From Cyclostephanos tholiformis (lineage: Eukaryota; Bacillariophyta; Thalassiosirophyceae; Thalassiosirales; Thalassiosiraceae): a stretch of DNA of 10,243 bases. Both the position numbers and the translations under genes were made by a program. Below the pieces are notes generated by a model, which saw only the letters and a program-made list of their open reading frames with translations, was not told the DNA's origin and searched no databases. The stretch is taken from NCBI GenBank assembly GCA_036939975.1, contig JALLPB010001332.1:1-10243 (forward strand), in the 5' to 3' direction. Within the stretch, counting starts at the first letter, position 1, and each line of letters starts with the position of its first letter. Of this stretch, positions 1 to 9,693 are shown one piece after another.

Positions 1-207
1 TTAGCTGTCACACCTTTCAACATTAGCTGTTTCTTAATCCCCGGTATTTACGGTACTTTAGCTCTCTTATTTTAGAGCTCTGAAAATAAAACTGTCGTCG
101 TTGTTCCGTGTATCGGCCGTCGATCATCACAGCAACGACGAAGACAACGAAAAGCGAACCCGCCGCGGCGAAGGGGTGGTTTAAGATTCGACGACGTCGT
201 GCTGCCG
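1..207. other. 5' flank of the RlmN-like gene
   Basis: There is no convincing gene here. The frame of the RlmN-like gene is closed by TAG at 73-75, and no ATG occurs between that stop and the ATG at 208, so this stretch should hold its 5' UTR and proximal promoter. TTAGCTGT occurs twice, at 1-8 and 24-31. I see no clear TATA box. Confidence 0.5.
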
Positions 208-2122
208 ATGGCCGCCGTAGCAGGACGAATGTCGGACGCGACGAAAATAATAACGACGACCCCTTCGAGGACGAAGACGACAACGACCACGACGACGAGG
301 AGGAGGAAAACGAAGAATGAGAAGGATCGATATCGCGATAAGCCGTCGCCAAAATCGATACTCGATCGGGATGCCCTCCTAGAAGCACTGGATTCTCGGG
401 ACATATCGCTCAAGGACGGTCAATTGGACGCATTCTATCGCGAGCTGCATCGTAGAGGGTATCCGCCCCTCAAGGAATTCGCGGCGGCGCTGCGGGGAGG
501 AGCAGGGGGCGGAGGGGGAGACGCCGCCGCCCGATGCAACGACGTAGACGACGACGATCGCCCCGTCGCCGCCGTCGTCGTTCCCGCCTTCGGAACGAAG
601 AACGCGATATCCTCTCGTCCTGGACGCATCCGCGCGACGCGACTGCCCTCCTCCCTCCTATCGTTCCTGATCGACGAGACCAACGACTTCGTGACGCTGA
701 CGTCGCGCGTCTCGTCGTCCCGTACGAGCGACGATAGAATGACCACGAAGATAGTCGTGGAATTGCATGACGGGCACAACGTCGAATCCGTCTTAATGAG
801 ACACTCCGGATCACGGGTGACGATGTGCGTTTCGAGTCAGGCGGGATGCGCCATGGGATGCACGTTCTGCGCGACGGGCACGATGGGCATGAGGGGTAAC
901 CTGAGTTCGGGGGAGATACTGGAACAGCTCGTGCATGGTAGCAGGATATTGGCGTCGTCGACGCCGTTACGGGATAGCGTTGGCGGAGTCGCGGAGGAGG
1001 ATGACGACGAACGGAAAAGCGGAGGACGGCACGTAACGGTTGGGGGGAATAATAGGAAGAACAGGATGGACCTTATCCGGAACGTGGTATTCATGGGGAT
1101 GGGAGAGCCCCTGAACAATTACGACAACGTTCTAGCGGCATGTCGAGCCATGATCGATCGTCGACTTTGGAATCTTGCACACAATCGCGTAACCGTTAGC
1201 ACAGTGGGGGTGCCGTCGAAAATGAGGGAATTGACACGGGATTTGCCGGAGGTAAACCTCGCTCTTTCATTGCACGCTCCCGATCAGGAGACTAGAGAGA
1301 GGATCGTTCCCGCCGCGAGGGGCACGCCCATCGAGTCGCTTATCGAGGCATTGGACGGGCACATGATGGCATTGACTAGGAGGGGGAAGGTGGCGGACAA
1401 TCCGCAGGGGAGCGATCATCATGGCGCGATGTTGAGCGACGGCTTGGTGGGCGATGTGGAATTCGACATCGAAGAACGGAAGGCCGCGAGCAAGAAGAGG
1501 AGGGCCATGATCGAGTATGTCATGCGTAAGTGAATTCACTCTCGCTGTGGGTTGGTTTTAATTCATCTATCGTGTCCTTACATCAACCCGGCTTTGATAA
1601 TCAGTCGTGGGAGATACGACGACTGTAGAAGCGGCTCACAAACTCGGAAAGCTATGCGAGGGACGCCATCTCGTGGTCAATTTGATCCCCTACAATAAAA
1701 CAGACGTGAAGGACAAGTTGAGCTGTCCAAGCGAGACGCACATGAAAGAGTTCCAACGCATCGTTTCGTCGTACGGGTCATTCTGCACCATCCGACGAAC
1801 GATGGGTGCGGACATCGCGGGCGCTTGTGGTCAGCTTGTCGTTGAGGGGGAGGAGGAGAGAAGTCGACGCAACCAACAACTTGCTGACATCGAGGATGGA
1901 CCGTTTCGCGTGGACGGATCGGAGAAACCGACGAAACCACCACCGATCGCGACGCTTAAAACAAAGAGGGAGGTCACGAATGATACGCACTGCGAATGTG
2001 AGTCAAAGGACGATGATCCGGATCCGTGGGTGCGGCGTCTGATGGTCGCCACCGTTGTCACAGCAACTTGCTTCGTCATTTCTTGCGGTCTTTTGGTGTT
2101 TCAAAAACGTAAGCACAAATGA
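208..2122 (+). CDS. rlmN: RlmN-type radical SAM adenine-C2 RNA methyltransferase with C-terminal membrane segment
   Basis: Two exons (208-1525 and 1605-2122) give about 611 aa. RlmN enzymes methylate C2 of an adenine in 23S rRNA (A2503) and in some tRNAs (A37), using SAM and a 4Fe-4S cluster. Seen: an N-terminal accessory domain at about 50-90; CVSSQ with Cys207; the cluster motif C214-x3-C218-x2-C221; GMGEPL at 297-302; ALSLHAP at 352-358; and the ACGQL cysteine at 514. Cys207 lies 7 residues before the cluster, like E. coli Cys118, and Cys514 matches Cys355, so both methyl-transfer cysteines are present. Three low-complexity or charged insertions (about 94-142, 249-287, 390-425) make it longer than bacterial RlmN. 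After the domain come a linker and a hydrophobic segment at about 585-605, between RR and a basic KRKHK tail. ATG 208 is the first ATG in its frame. The Ser/Thr/Arg-rich N-terminus may be an organellar presequence, but this is uncertain. A possible donor at 2109 could change the last few residues. Confidence 0.92.
1526..1604 (+). other. Intron of the RlmN-like gene (79 bp)
   Basis: The donor is C|GTAAGTG and the acceptor ATAATCAG|TC. Splicing joins exon 1 (ends ATG C) to TC GTG, giving Met-Leu-Val and restoring the conserved RlmN run EYVM...VNLIPYN. Without splicing, the frame hits TGA at 1531-1533, inside the intron. Confidence 0.92.
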
Positions 2123-2295
2123 TATACCCGCACACCGAACGAAACGGAATTCTATTCAGCCTTTCAACCAAAATATTGCCACCCTGAGGCTAGTTTTGGG
2201 TAAACATAATGAGATGCTAGGAGTTTTAAGTATAGAATCGTTATCACAAGTGATTCATCTGATCCAATTAACATATATCGTAGCCAAGATAGATA
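2123..2295. other. Convergent 3' intergenic region
   Basis: Only 173 bases separate the stop codons of the convergent RlmN-like and E2 genes, so both 3' UTRs and both polyadenylation signals must fit here or overlap. The sequence is AT-richer than the genes on either side. I see no coding potential or clear terminator. Confidence 0.5.
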
Positions 2296-4672
2296 TTAAA
2301 CCAACGACTTAGGGCTCATCATGATCTCACTGAAAGTCTTCAAGAACAACGCCGCGTCCGCCCCGTAGATCTGACGATGATCGCACGTGAGGGTGACGGT
2401 CATCTTCGAAATTTTCTTCATGCCGAGCACAGCCTGCTTGCACGGGACGATGTACTCCTGCGTGCCCGCCACCGCAAGGATGCCGCCCTGTCCACTTGGG
2501 AGGATTGCGTCGAATTGGGAAATGCCAAACATGCCCATGTTGGAGATCGTAAACGTGCCCGAGTTGTACTCGTCGGGTTTGAGGGTTCCTGCCTTAGCCT
2601 TATCGACGAGTCCCTGTTAAAGAAACGGAAATTGATACAGTACGCATGTCCGATCAGAGGGTAAGCATCGTGTCGTCCAACGAGGAGGATAATAAAAAAA
2701 AGGGCGGCGCCGTATTTTATCTCACCTTCCAGTCCTCGCCAAGGTCTAACACTCCACGTTCGTTCGCGTTCTTTAACACTGGCGTGATCAGCCCGCCGTC
2801 GATTGCGACAGCCATGGCGATGTTGATATCCTTATTGAAGAACGTTCCCTCCTTCCGGTAAGAGCTGTTCACGATCGGGTGCTTCTCGAGCGCCTTCGCC
2901 ACCGCCTTGGCGAGGAGCGCCGACACCGTCACGCCCTTTGGCTTGACCTGCTGGTACAGTTCGTTGAACGCGTCCATCTCGATCTCGCGAGAGGCACGGA
3001 AGACGGGACAGTCGAGCGTCTTCTCCATGTTGTTGGACACTGCCCGCTGCATACCGGTGAACGGCACTAGGCCCTCGGGCAATTCGACGGGAGCGGGCGC
3101 CCCGAGCGCGACGGATTTCTTCTTCGGCTTAATCTCGCCGGTGGCCATCTTGACGTCGTCGGCAGTGACGCGTCCGAACTCTCCGGTGCCGACGATGGTC
3201 GATAGGTCGAGCTTGGCCTTCTTGGCGAGCGCGCGCGCCGTGGGCGTGGCGGCGATCACACCCGCCGCGGGCGTCCAAGATGGCACCTTTGGGGCGGCCG
3301 CGGCGCCCTTCTTCGCGGCGGCCGGGGCCGTGGGGGACAGGGCGGCGTTCTGGACATCGGCGGCGGTGATGCGACCGTCCGGTCCGGTCCCGACGACGGT
3401 GGATATGTCGATGCCCATGTCGGCTGCCATTGTCTTGGCGAGGGGGGAAGCGACGACGCGTCCGCCGGCCGAGGCGGCGGGGGCCGCGGCGGCCTTGGGC
3501 GGGGCCTTCGCCGCGACGACGGGCGAGGCCAACGCGGAGACGGGCGCGGGAGCGGCGCCCCCTCCCCCTCCTCCCCCTCCGCCCGCCAGTGTGGCGGCGT
3601 AGGCCTTGAGGGCGGGTATGTCCGCCTCGTTCGAGGCGATGAGGGCCACCGGCGAACCAACCGCCGCGGCCTCGCCCTCGCCGGTGATGATCGCGGCGAT
3701 GAAGCCATCCTCGAACGCCTCGACGTCCATATCGGCCTTGTCGCTCTCGACGACCATGATGGCCTCGCCGGCACCGACGGCATCGCCCTCGGATTTGAGC
3801 CACGACACGACCTTGCCCTCCTTCATGGTGGAGGACAACGCCGGCATGTCGAGTTGACTGAATTCAACGTCCGGTGCACCGACTGCCGTTTTCGAGGGCG
3901 GATATGATCGATGGGAGAATTTTATTCGTTGGGAGACGGAAGGCACGAAAAAAAAAAAAAAAAAAAAACACGGCGAGTGGAAAATCATGAGACGAAATAC
4001 TAGGACGTGCTATTATTCCCTTTCCAAGCGAGTGTATTATGCGGCTCCATCGTCAGCGAAACGACGCGATGCAACACTGTCGAGATCTCCATCGCATCGA
4101 ACATTTGTATATCCAAAGAAGAAAAAAACACACAAAAACTCACCCCCGGCCGCGGGACCGGCCTCCGCCACGATCGCCGCGGCGGGCGGAGCGGCATCAT
4201 CACCGCCCCCCTCGGCGATGGACGCGATGTCCCCCTCCAACGCCGCGACGAGCGCCACCACGGAACCGACCTCGGCGGTCTCCCCCTCCCGCGTGAGTAT
4301 CTTGGCCAAATACCCGTCCTCGAACGCCTCGACGTCCATGTCGGCCTTGTCGCTCTCTACGACCATGATCGCCTCGCCGGCCTCGATCGCGTCGCCCTCG
4401 GATTTGAGCCAAGTGACGACCCGTCCCTCCTTCATCGTCGATGACAATGCGGGCATGGTGATCTTGATGGCCTCGGCGTCGAGGGACGTCGATCGCCGTT
4501 GATGCCCCCGTCGTCGCGCGAGTCCGAACGACGACGACGACGCGACGGAGGAGGACGACGACGACGTTTTCGTCGTCGTCGACGGGACGAAGGCACGGGC
4601 GGCTTCGGGGTCCGTCCAAGCGAGGAGGCAGAAGAGCGCCGTGGCGCTTGAGATGCCCGCGATGAATTTCAT
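2296..4672 (-). CDS. Plastid pyruvate dehydrogenase E2 (dihydrolipoamide acetyltransferase), two lipoyl and two subunit-binding domains
   Basis: Exons are 4672-4144, 3882-2726 and 2613-2296, giving about 667 aa. E2 transfers the acetyl group from pyruvate, carried on lipoyl-lysine, to CoA, and forms the core of the complex. Seen in order: a signal peptide with ARAFVP at about 25-30 (cleavage expected before Phe28), then a Ser-rich transit region; lipoyl domain 1 with ESDKADMDVE, Lys109; lipoyl domain 2, Lys225; a Gly/Ala/Pro-rich linker; two subunit-binding domains at about 319-358 and 385-425; and the catalytic domain from about 443 to the end. The active-site motif DHRQIYG (640-646) keeps His641 but has Tyr where mitochondrial E2s have Asp (DHRxxDG). 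To my knowledge this is the cyanobacterial and plastid form, which agrees with the targeting signal. Plant and Chlamydomonas counterparts are called LTA2/PLE2 and DLA2. The supply of acetyl-CoA for plastid fatty-acid synthesis fits the divergent neighbour FabZ. Confidence 0.95.
2614..2725 (-). other. E2 intron 2 (112 bp)
   Basis: On the minus strand the donor is AAG|GTGAGA and the acceptor TTTCTTTAACAG|GGA, phase 0. The join reads LGEDWK-GLVDKAKAG and continues into TFTISNMGMFG, as expected for an E2 catalytic domain. Unspliced, the frame stops at TAA three codons into the intron. Confidence 0.93.
3708..3848 (-). repeat. Lipoyl-domain module, copy 2 (E2 exon 2)
   Basis: Pairs with 4317-4457. 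Hand alignment over 141 bases finds about 19 mismatches (about 86 percent identity) and no gaps. It encodes the run from MPALSS through the lipoyl-lysine motif to AFEDG. Confidence 0.9.
3883..4143 (-). other. E2 intron 1 (261 bp)
   Basis: On the minus strand the donor is G|GTGAGT and the acceptor ACGGCAG|TC, phase 1; the split codon is GTC (Val177). It separates the two lipoyl domains. The coding strand carries a run of 21 T (21 A on the plus strand, 3948-3968). Confidence 0.9.
4317..4457 (-). repeat. Lipoyl-domain module, copy 1 (E2 exon 1)
   Basis: Pairs with 3708-3848, same orientation, no gaps. The two encoded stretches differ at only about 4 of 48 residues: Arg/Lys, Thr/Ser, Ile/Val and Glu/Gly. 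Confidence 0.9.
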
Positions 4673-5163
4673 GGTGTGTGTGCTTTGGGGCGCGATGAAG
4701 CAGTGATATTATGTTGTGCTGTACGTATGATGGACACGAGAGAGGAGGGGCGACGTCGTCGGGCGCGGCGCGCGTCCCTTGCTTTTGAAGCAACGGAGGC
4801 AACACAAAAAACAAATGGGTGTGGCGGGGGCTCAGACGTCATCGCCGTCACTCGCGCCCTCGGAGACGAGAGAGTCTGCCGGTGGGTCCAGGGGATAGGG
4901 GGACGGGGGGCTATCCCGTCAAAAAACAGGGAATACTTGACGGGCGCCCTCGGGATCTTACGATTGCCCCGCTTTTGCCACGTACGCGGCATCATCATCC
5001 ACAAACGGATCTTTTTTCCTTCTCGACACACGCTCAAAAAAACAAAAACAAAAACTCGTCTTCGGAGAGACGACATCGCCCTTTTTTGCACACCTCTCCC
5101 ACCGCTCGACACGTCGCGTCCCCCTCACTCCCCTCCGCATATAATAAATACCCCGACCACACG
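4673..5163. promoter_or_regulatory. Divergent promoter region between plastid E2 and FabZ
   Basis: The 491 bases separate the start codons of two genes transcribed away from each other, so both promoters and 5' UTRs lie here. A TATA-like AT tract sits at 5140-5150, only about 14 bases before the FabZ ATG, so it may belong to the 5' UTR rather than act as a TATA box. On the E2 side an AT-rich stretch lies near 4705-4715. One ACGTCA at 4836-4841 matches the core of diatom CO2/cAMP-responsive elements, but a single 6-mer is weak evidence. Open frames running through this region lack homology and are incidental. Confidence 0.65.
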
Positions 5164-6019
5164 ATGAAGCTCGCTCTACTAGTAGCGGCCGCCCTGGCAT
5201 CCACATCCACGGCCTTCCTCGTCCCGCCTCAAACGACGACGACCACCGCATCATCATCGTCCACGAGAATATTCGGCAAGGACAAGGACAAGGACGCACC
5301 CGTCCTCGAGGCGCCGACGAAGCCCCGATCGGCCGAGGAAATCTCCTCCCTAACCTCGACCGTGAAGACGGTATTCAGCCTCGAGGACATCAACGGCATA
5401 CTCCCGCACAGATATCCCTTCCTCCTCGTCGATAAGGTCGTGGAATACGAGGTCGGAAAATCCGCCGTGGGGATCAAGTGCGTGACGCTCAACGAACCGC
5501 ACTTCACCGGACACTTCCCGAATCGTCCGATAATGCCCGGCGTACTGCAAGTCGAGGCCCTGGCCCAATTGGCGGGCATCGTTTGCCTGCAGATGGAGGG
5601 CGCCGAACCGGGGGCCGTGTTCTTCTTCGCCGGCGTCGACGGCGTCAAGTGGAAGAGGCCGGTGGTTCCGGGGGATACGCTGGTGATGGAGGTCGAGATC
5701 AAGAAGTGGAATAAGAGGTTCGGCATCGCCACCGCGAAAGGTAGGGCGTACGTCGACGGGGAAATGGCGATCGAGTTGGACGAAATGTGAGTCGTTGCTG
5801 TCTTGTCACGAGCGCGAAAAGCAAACGTGTGCCATCGGAGAATTGGAATTTCGCATTTCCTCTCCCTCGTATTCTCTCACTCTCTCTTCCAACCCCCCCC
5901 CCCCCATTTTTGCGACAACTGACTCTCCGCGCTTGCGTTTTTTTGTTCTTTTTCTTTTTCCTGGTCGCGCTTCAACGCACGTGCAACGACGATTCAGGAA
6001 ATTCGCACTCGCGAAATAA
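5164..6019 (+). CDS. fabZ: Plastid 3-hydroxyacyl-[acyl-carrier-protein] dehydratase FabZ
   Basis: Two exons, 5164-5786 and 5998-6019, give about 214 aa. FabZ removes water from (3R)-hydroxyacyl-ACP to make trans-2-enoyl-ACP in type II fatty-acid synthesis. Seen: a signal peptide MKLALLVAAALAS, then STAF with cleavage expected before Phe18, then a Ser/Thr-rich transit segment; the FabZ start ILPHRYPFLLVD at 79-90; GHFPN with catalytic His117; and MPGVLQVEALAQ with catalytic Glu131. The 14-residue His-Glu spacing equals that of E. coli His54 and Glu68. ATG 5164 is chosen because it begins the signal peptide; the frame is open further upstream (to 4819) but that part has no homology. Without splicing the frame ends at TGA 5788-5790, but that TGA lies inside a GTGAGT donor. 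Splicing to 5998 adds KFALAK before TAA at 6017-6019. The gene is divergent from the E2 gene of the same pathway. Confidence 0.95.
5787..5997 (+). other. FabZ intron (211 bp) before a 22-base last exon
   Basis: The donor is GAAAT|GTGAGT and the acceptor GACGATTCAG|GAAATTC. A strong T-rich tract (about 5939-5961) precedes the acceptor. Phase 2: AT plus G makes Met208, followed by K-F-A-L-A-K and TAA. A run of 13 C lies at 5893-5905. The call rests on splice consensus and a FabZ-like tail, not on transcript data. Confidence 0.82.
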
Positions 6020-7174
6020 GGAAAACTACTACTACATGTAGACTTTTGTTGGGCGGGAAAAAGTGCCTTGCATCCTTTTCCAACTTGACTCAATATGGAC
6101 GGAAAGGACGAATCAAGTGATTTATGTATAATGTTTGTACTGCATCGTTCGGGCGGTAGACGAGGATGAATGTAACAAACACGATATAACAGCAGGCTAA
6201 TGGACTAAAAATAAGTACTACAAAGTGTGAAAATGATTCTATGCTTTAGGCCAACATTAAGTCATGTAAATTTCTCAACAGATGGGTGGTGATGTGATAG
6301 GGTCCATGATAATGTCAAAGTTAATTATTTATTAGAGAAAATGAACAGGATTGACTATCGTATCTCCCCCCCCCCCCTAGTTGATTCGCTCTCCACTTTC
6401 AGTGGTCAAGACTCCTGGATCCACAATTAATTGCTTGAATTGGTCATTTTCATCAAAACCAGCCTCAAAGCCTTGAAACTTATGGATGGTTGTTGCCCAG
6501 GCAGGAAAAAGTGGACAGTATGTCACCTTACAGCATGATATTTTAGTTATCATGGCAATGGGAGTGTCCTGCTCGTGATGATCATGGTGAGAAAATTCTA
6601 CGAGCTTGAAAATAAAAAATAAAACGAAGTAATACAATGTGCCATTCTTTTTCATGTTTGGGACCTCCGCTTCTCCCCCTCCTCATAAATTTCGTCCAGC
6701 CCGTTCTCATCCAAAATCGAACCCCATGGCGTCAAATGTTCGTCATGACCACGTCATTCACGCAATTGCTTCACAGTGTCATGTGGGTGTAACCACCGCC
6801 ATGTGCAACTCGCAAGCAACATGTCAAAGAAATTCGGTGTACAACACTTTCATCGAAATGGTAAAAAAGGTCTAGTGTTTGCTCAAAACTGATGTTGTTA
6901 TTATCCGAAGATAAACTGTCCCCGACAATCTATGTTGAAAGCCAACTGTCACCAGAACATGTAAACCACATTCAGTTGCACCTACTCGCACCGGTCTTAC
7001 AACATCCCCCGTCATTCATGAAACTAAGAGTACCGCGTCTCATCTATTCGAACGCAAAAATTCTTTCGCCATATGATATTAAATGTAACCAGACCCGTTC
7101 TCATTTCATTGAACTAAACACACAAACACCCCCATCTATCAAAGCTAGCCAATCGCACACCGGGTTGCTTCTTT
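6020..7174. other. Long intergenic region between FabZ and TPI-GAPDH
   Basis: This is the 1.15-kb gap between two convergent genes and is AT-richer than they are. Its only recognisable content is a PIF1-like helicase fragment (6377-6586, minus strand), next to a run of 12 C at 6366-6377. Short open frames at 6639-6875 and 6892-7200 on the plus strand match nothing I recognise. The second runs into the last exon of TPI-GAPDH on the other strand. Confidence 0.6.
6377..6586 (-). pseudogene. Fragment of a PIF1-like (possibly Helitron-related) DNA helicase
   Basis: The minus-strand frame reads CCKVTYCPLFPAWATTIHKF, then QGFEAGFDENDQFKQLIVDP. The pattern P-x-AWA-x-TIHK-x-QG is the helicase motif near the C-terminus of PIF1-type helicases, where TIHKxQG is diagnostic. 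I see no Walker A or B motifs, and the frame ends at 6377 before the SRA-type motif that normally follows. About 70 codons of helicase-like sequence remain. The first 24 or so residues of the open frame, starting with ATG at 6655, look like unrelated AT-rich sequence. PIF1-like helicase genes are common in diatoms and also occur in Helitrons; I cannot tell which this came from. It is most likely a dead fragment. Confidence 0.65.
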
Positions 7175-9253
<2,079 letters not shown>

Positions 9254-9329
9254 TTATTGGATCCTTGAAGAGAGATGTGAAAATGAGTCAGGTCCACTAA
9301 AAAAAATCGACCGTTTGATTCTCGGGAGG

Positions 9330-9506
9330 TGCAATGCAAAAGCAAGTGCTGTTAAAAGGATTGAAATCCTTTTATACAATTCCGACATGTTCCAATGGAT
9401 CCTTCAGCACTTCCCTCCGCTCCCCCGAGAAAGAAGACTGACGTGTCCAAATTATCCTCTCGCTCATTTTCTCACACATGATTTTCCCTTTTCGGGTCCT
9501 CTGATT
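9330..9506 (+). repeat. Diverged direct repeat, copy 1
   Basis: Pairs with 9694-9886. The conserved core 9416-9481 matches 9785-9850 at 61 of 66 positions by hand count, and both cores contain GACTGACGTGTCC. The outer parts match more weakly and need small gaps. The short peptides readable through both copies differ at amino-acid-changing positions, so shared coding function is unlikely. Confidence 0.8.
9354..9373. repeat. Perfect short inverted repeat
   Basis: AAAAGGATT, a 2-base spacer GA, then AATCCTTTT: nine paired bases. It lies inside repeat copy 1; the matching place in copy 2 is degraded. It could form a cruciform or be a protein site; no function is shown. Confidence 0.6.
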
Positions 9507-9571
9507 TACTATTATATGTGTTTTGTGTACTATAGTATGTACCGTGATTTTTCGCTGCCAAGTCATGAGCC

Positions 9572-9601
9572 ACGTCATATGATCACGTCATCATGACGTC
9601 A
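9572..9601. promoter_or_regulatory. Cluster of CRE-like TGACGT/ACGTCA motifs
   Basis: ACGTCA occurs at 9572-9577 and 9585-9590, and the full palindrome TGACGTCA at 9594-9601. TGACGT also occurs in both direct-repeat copies (9439-9444 and 9808-9813). These match bZIP/CREB-type sites and the CO2/cAMP-responsive elements described in diatom carbonic anhydrase promoters. They lie about 430-460 bases upstream of the TPI-GAPDH start codon. A gene beyond the window edge could be the true target. Confidence 0.45.
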
Positions 9602-9693
9602 TTCAGTTCTAAATTCTGCTTCTGGTGTCTGACCTCAGTTCCAAAGACATGAAGTTGTTAGCGCCAATTCTGTTATGACTCTGAATACCTTAC

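Noticed and set aside
108..320. Acidic open frame overlapping the start of the RlmN-like gene
   Set aside because: It lacks an ATG start, and its Asp/Glu runs come from the same ACG/GAC repeats read in another frame.
1531..1533. TGA as the true end of the RlmN-like protein
   Set aside because: The protein would lack the essential C-terminal ACGQL cysteine; a consensus intron joins the frame cleanly to it.
2907..3602. Long plus-strand open frame (231 codons) opposite E2 exon 2
   Set aside because: It is a GC-rich, Ala/Pro-rich shadow of the E2 linker and binding-domain exon, with no recognisable domain.
4819..5163. In-frame upstream extension of FabZ
   Set aside because: The extra residues have no homology, and the internal Met at 5164 starts a good signal peptide with a plastid cleavage motif.
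6713..6735. T-loop-like GGTTCGATT on the minus strand as a hint of tRNA
   Set aside because: The flanking bases do not form a T stem and no D arm, anticodon arm or acceptor pairing could be found.
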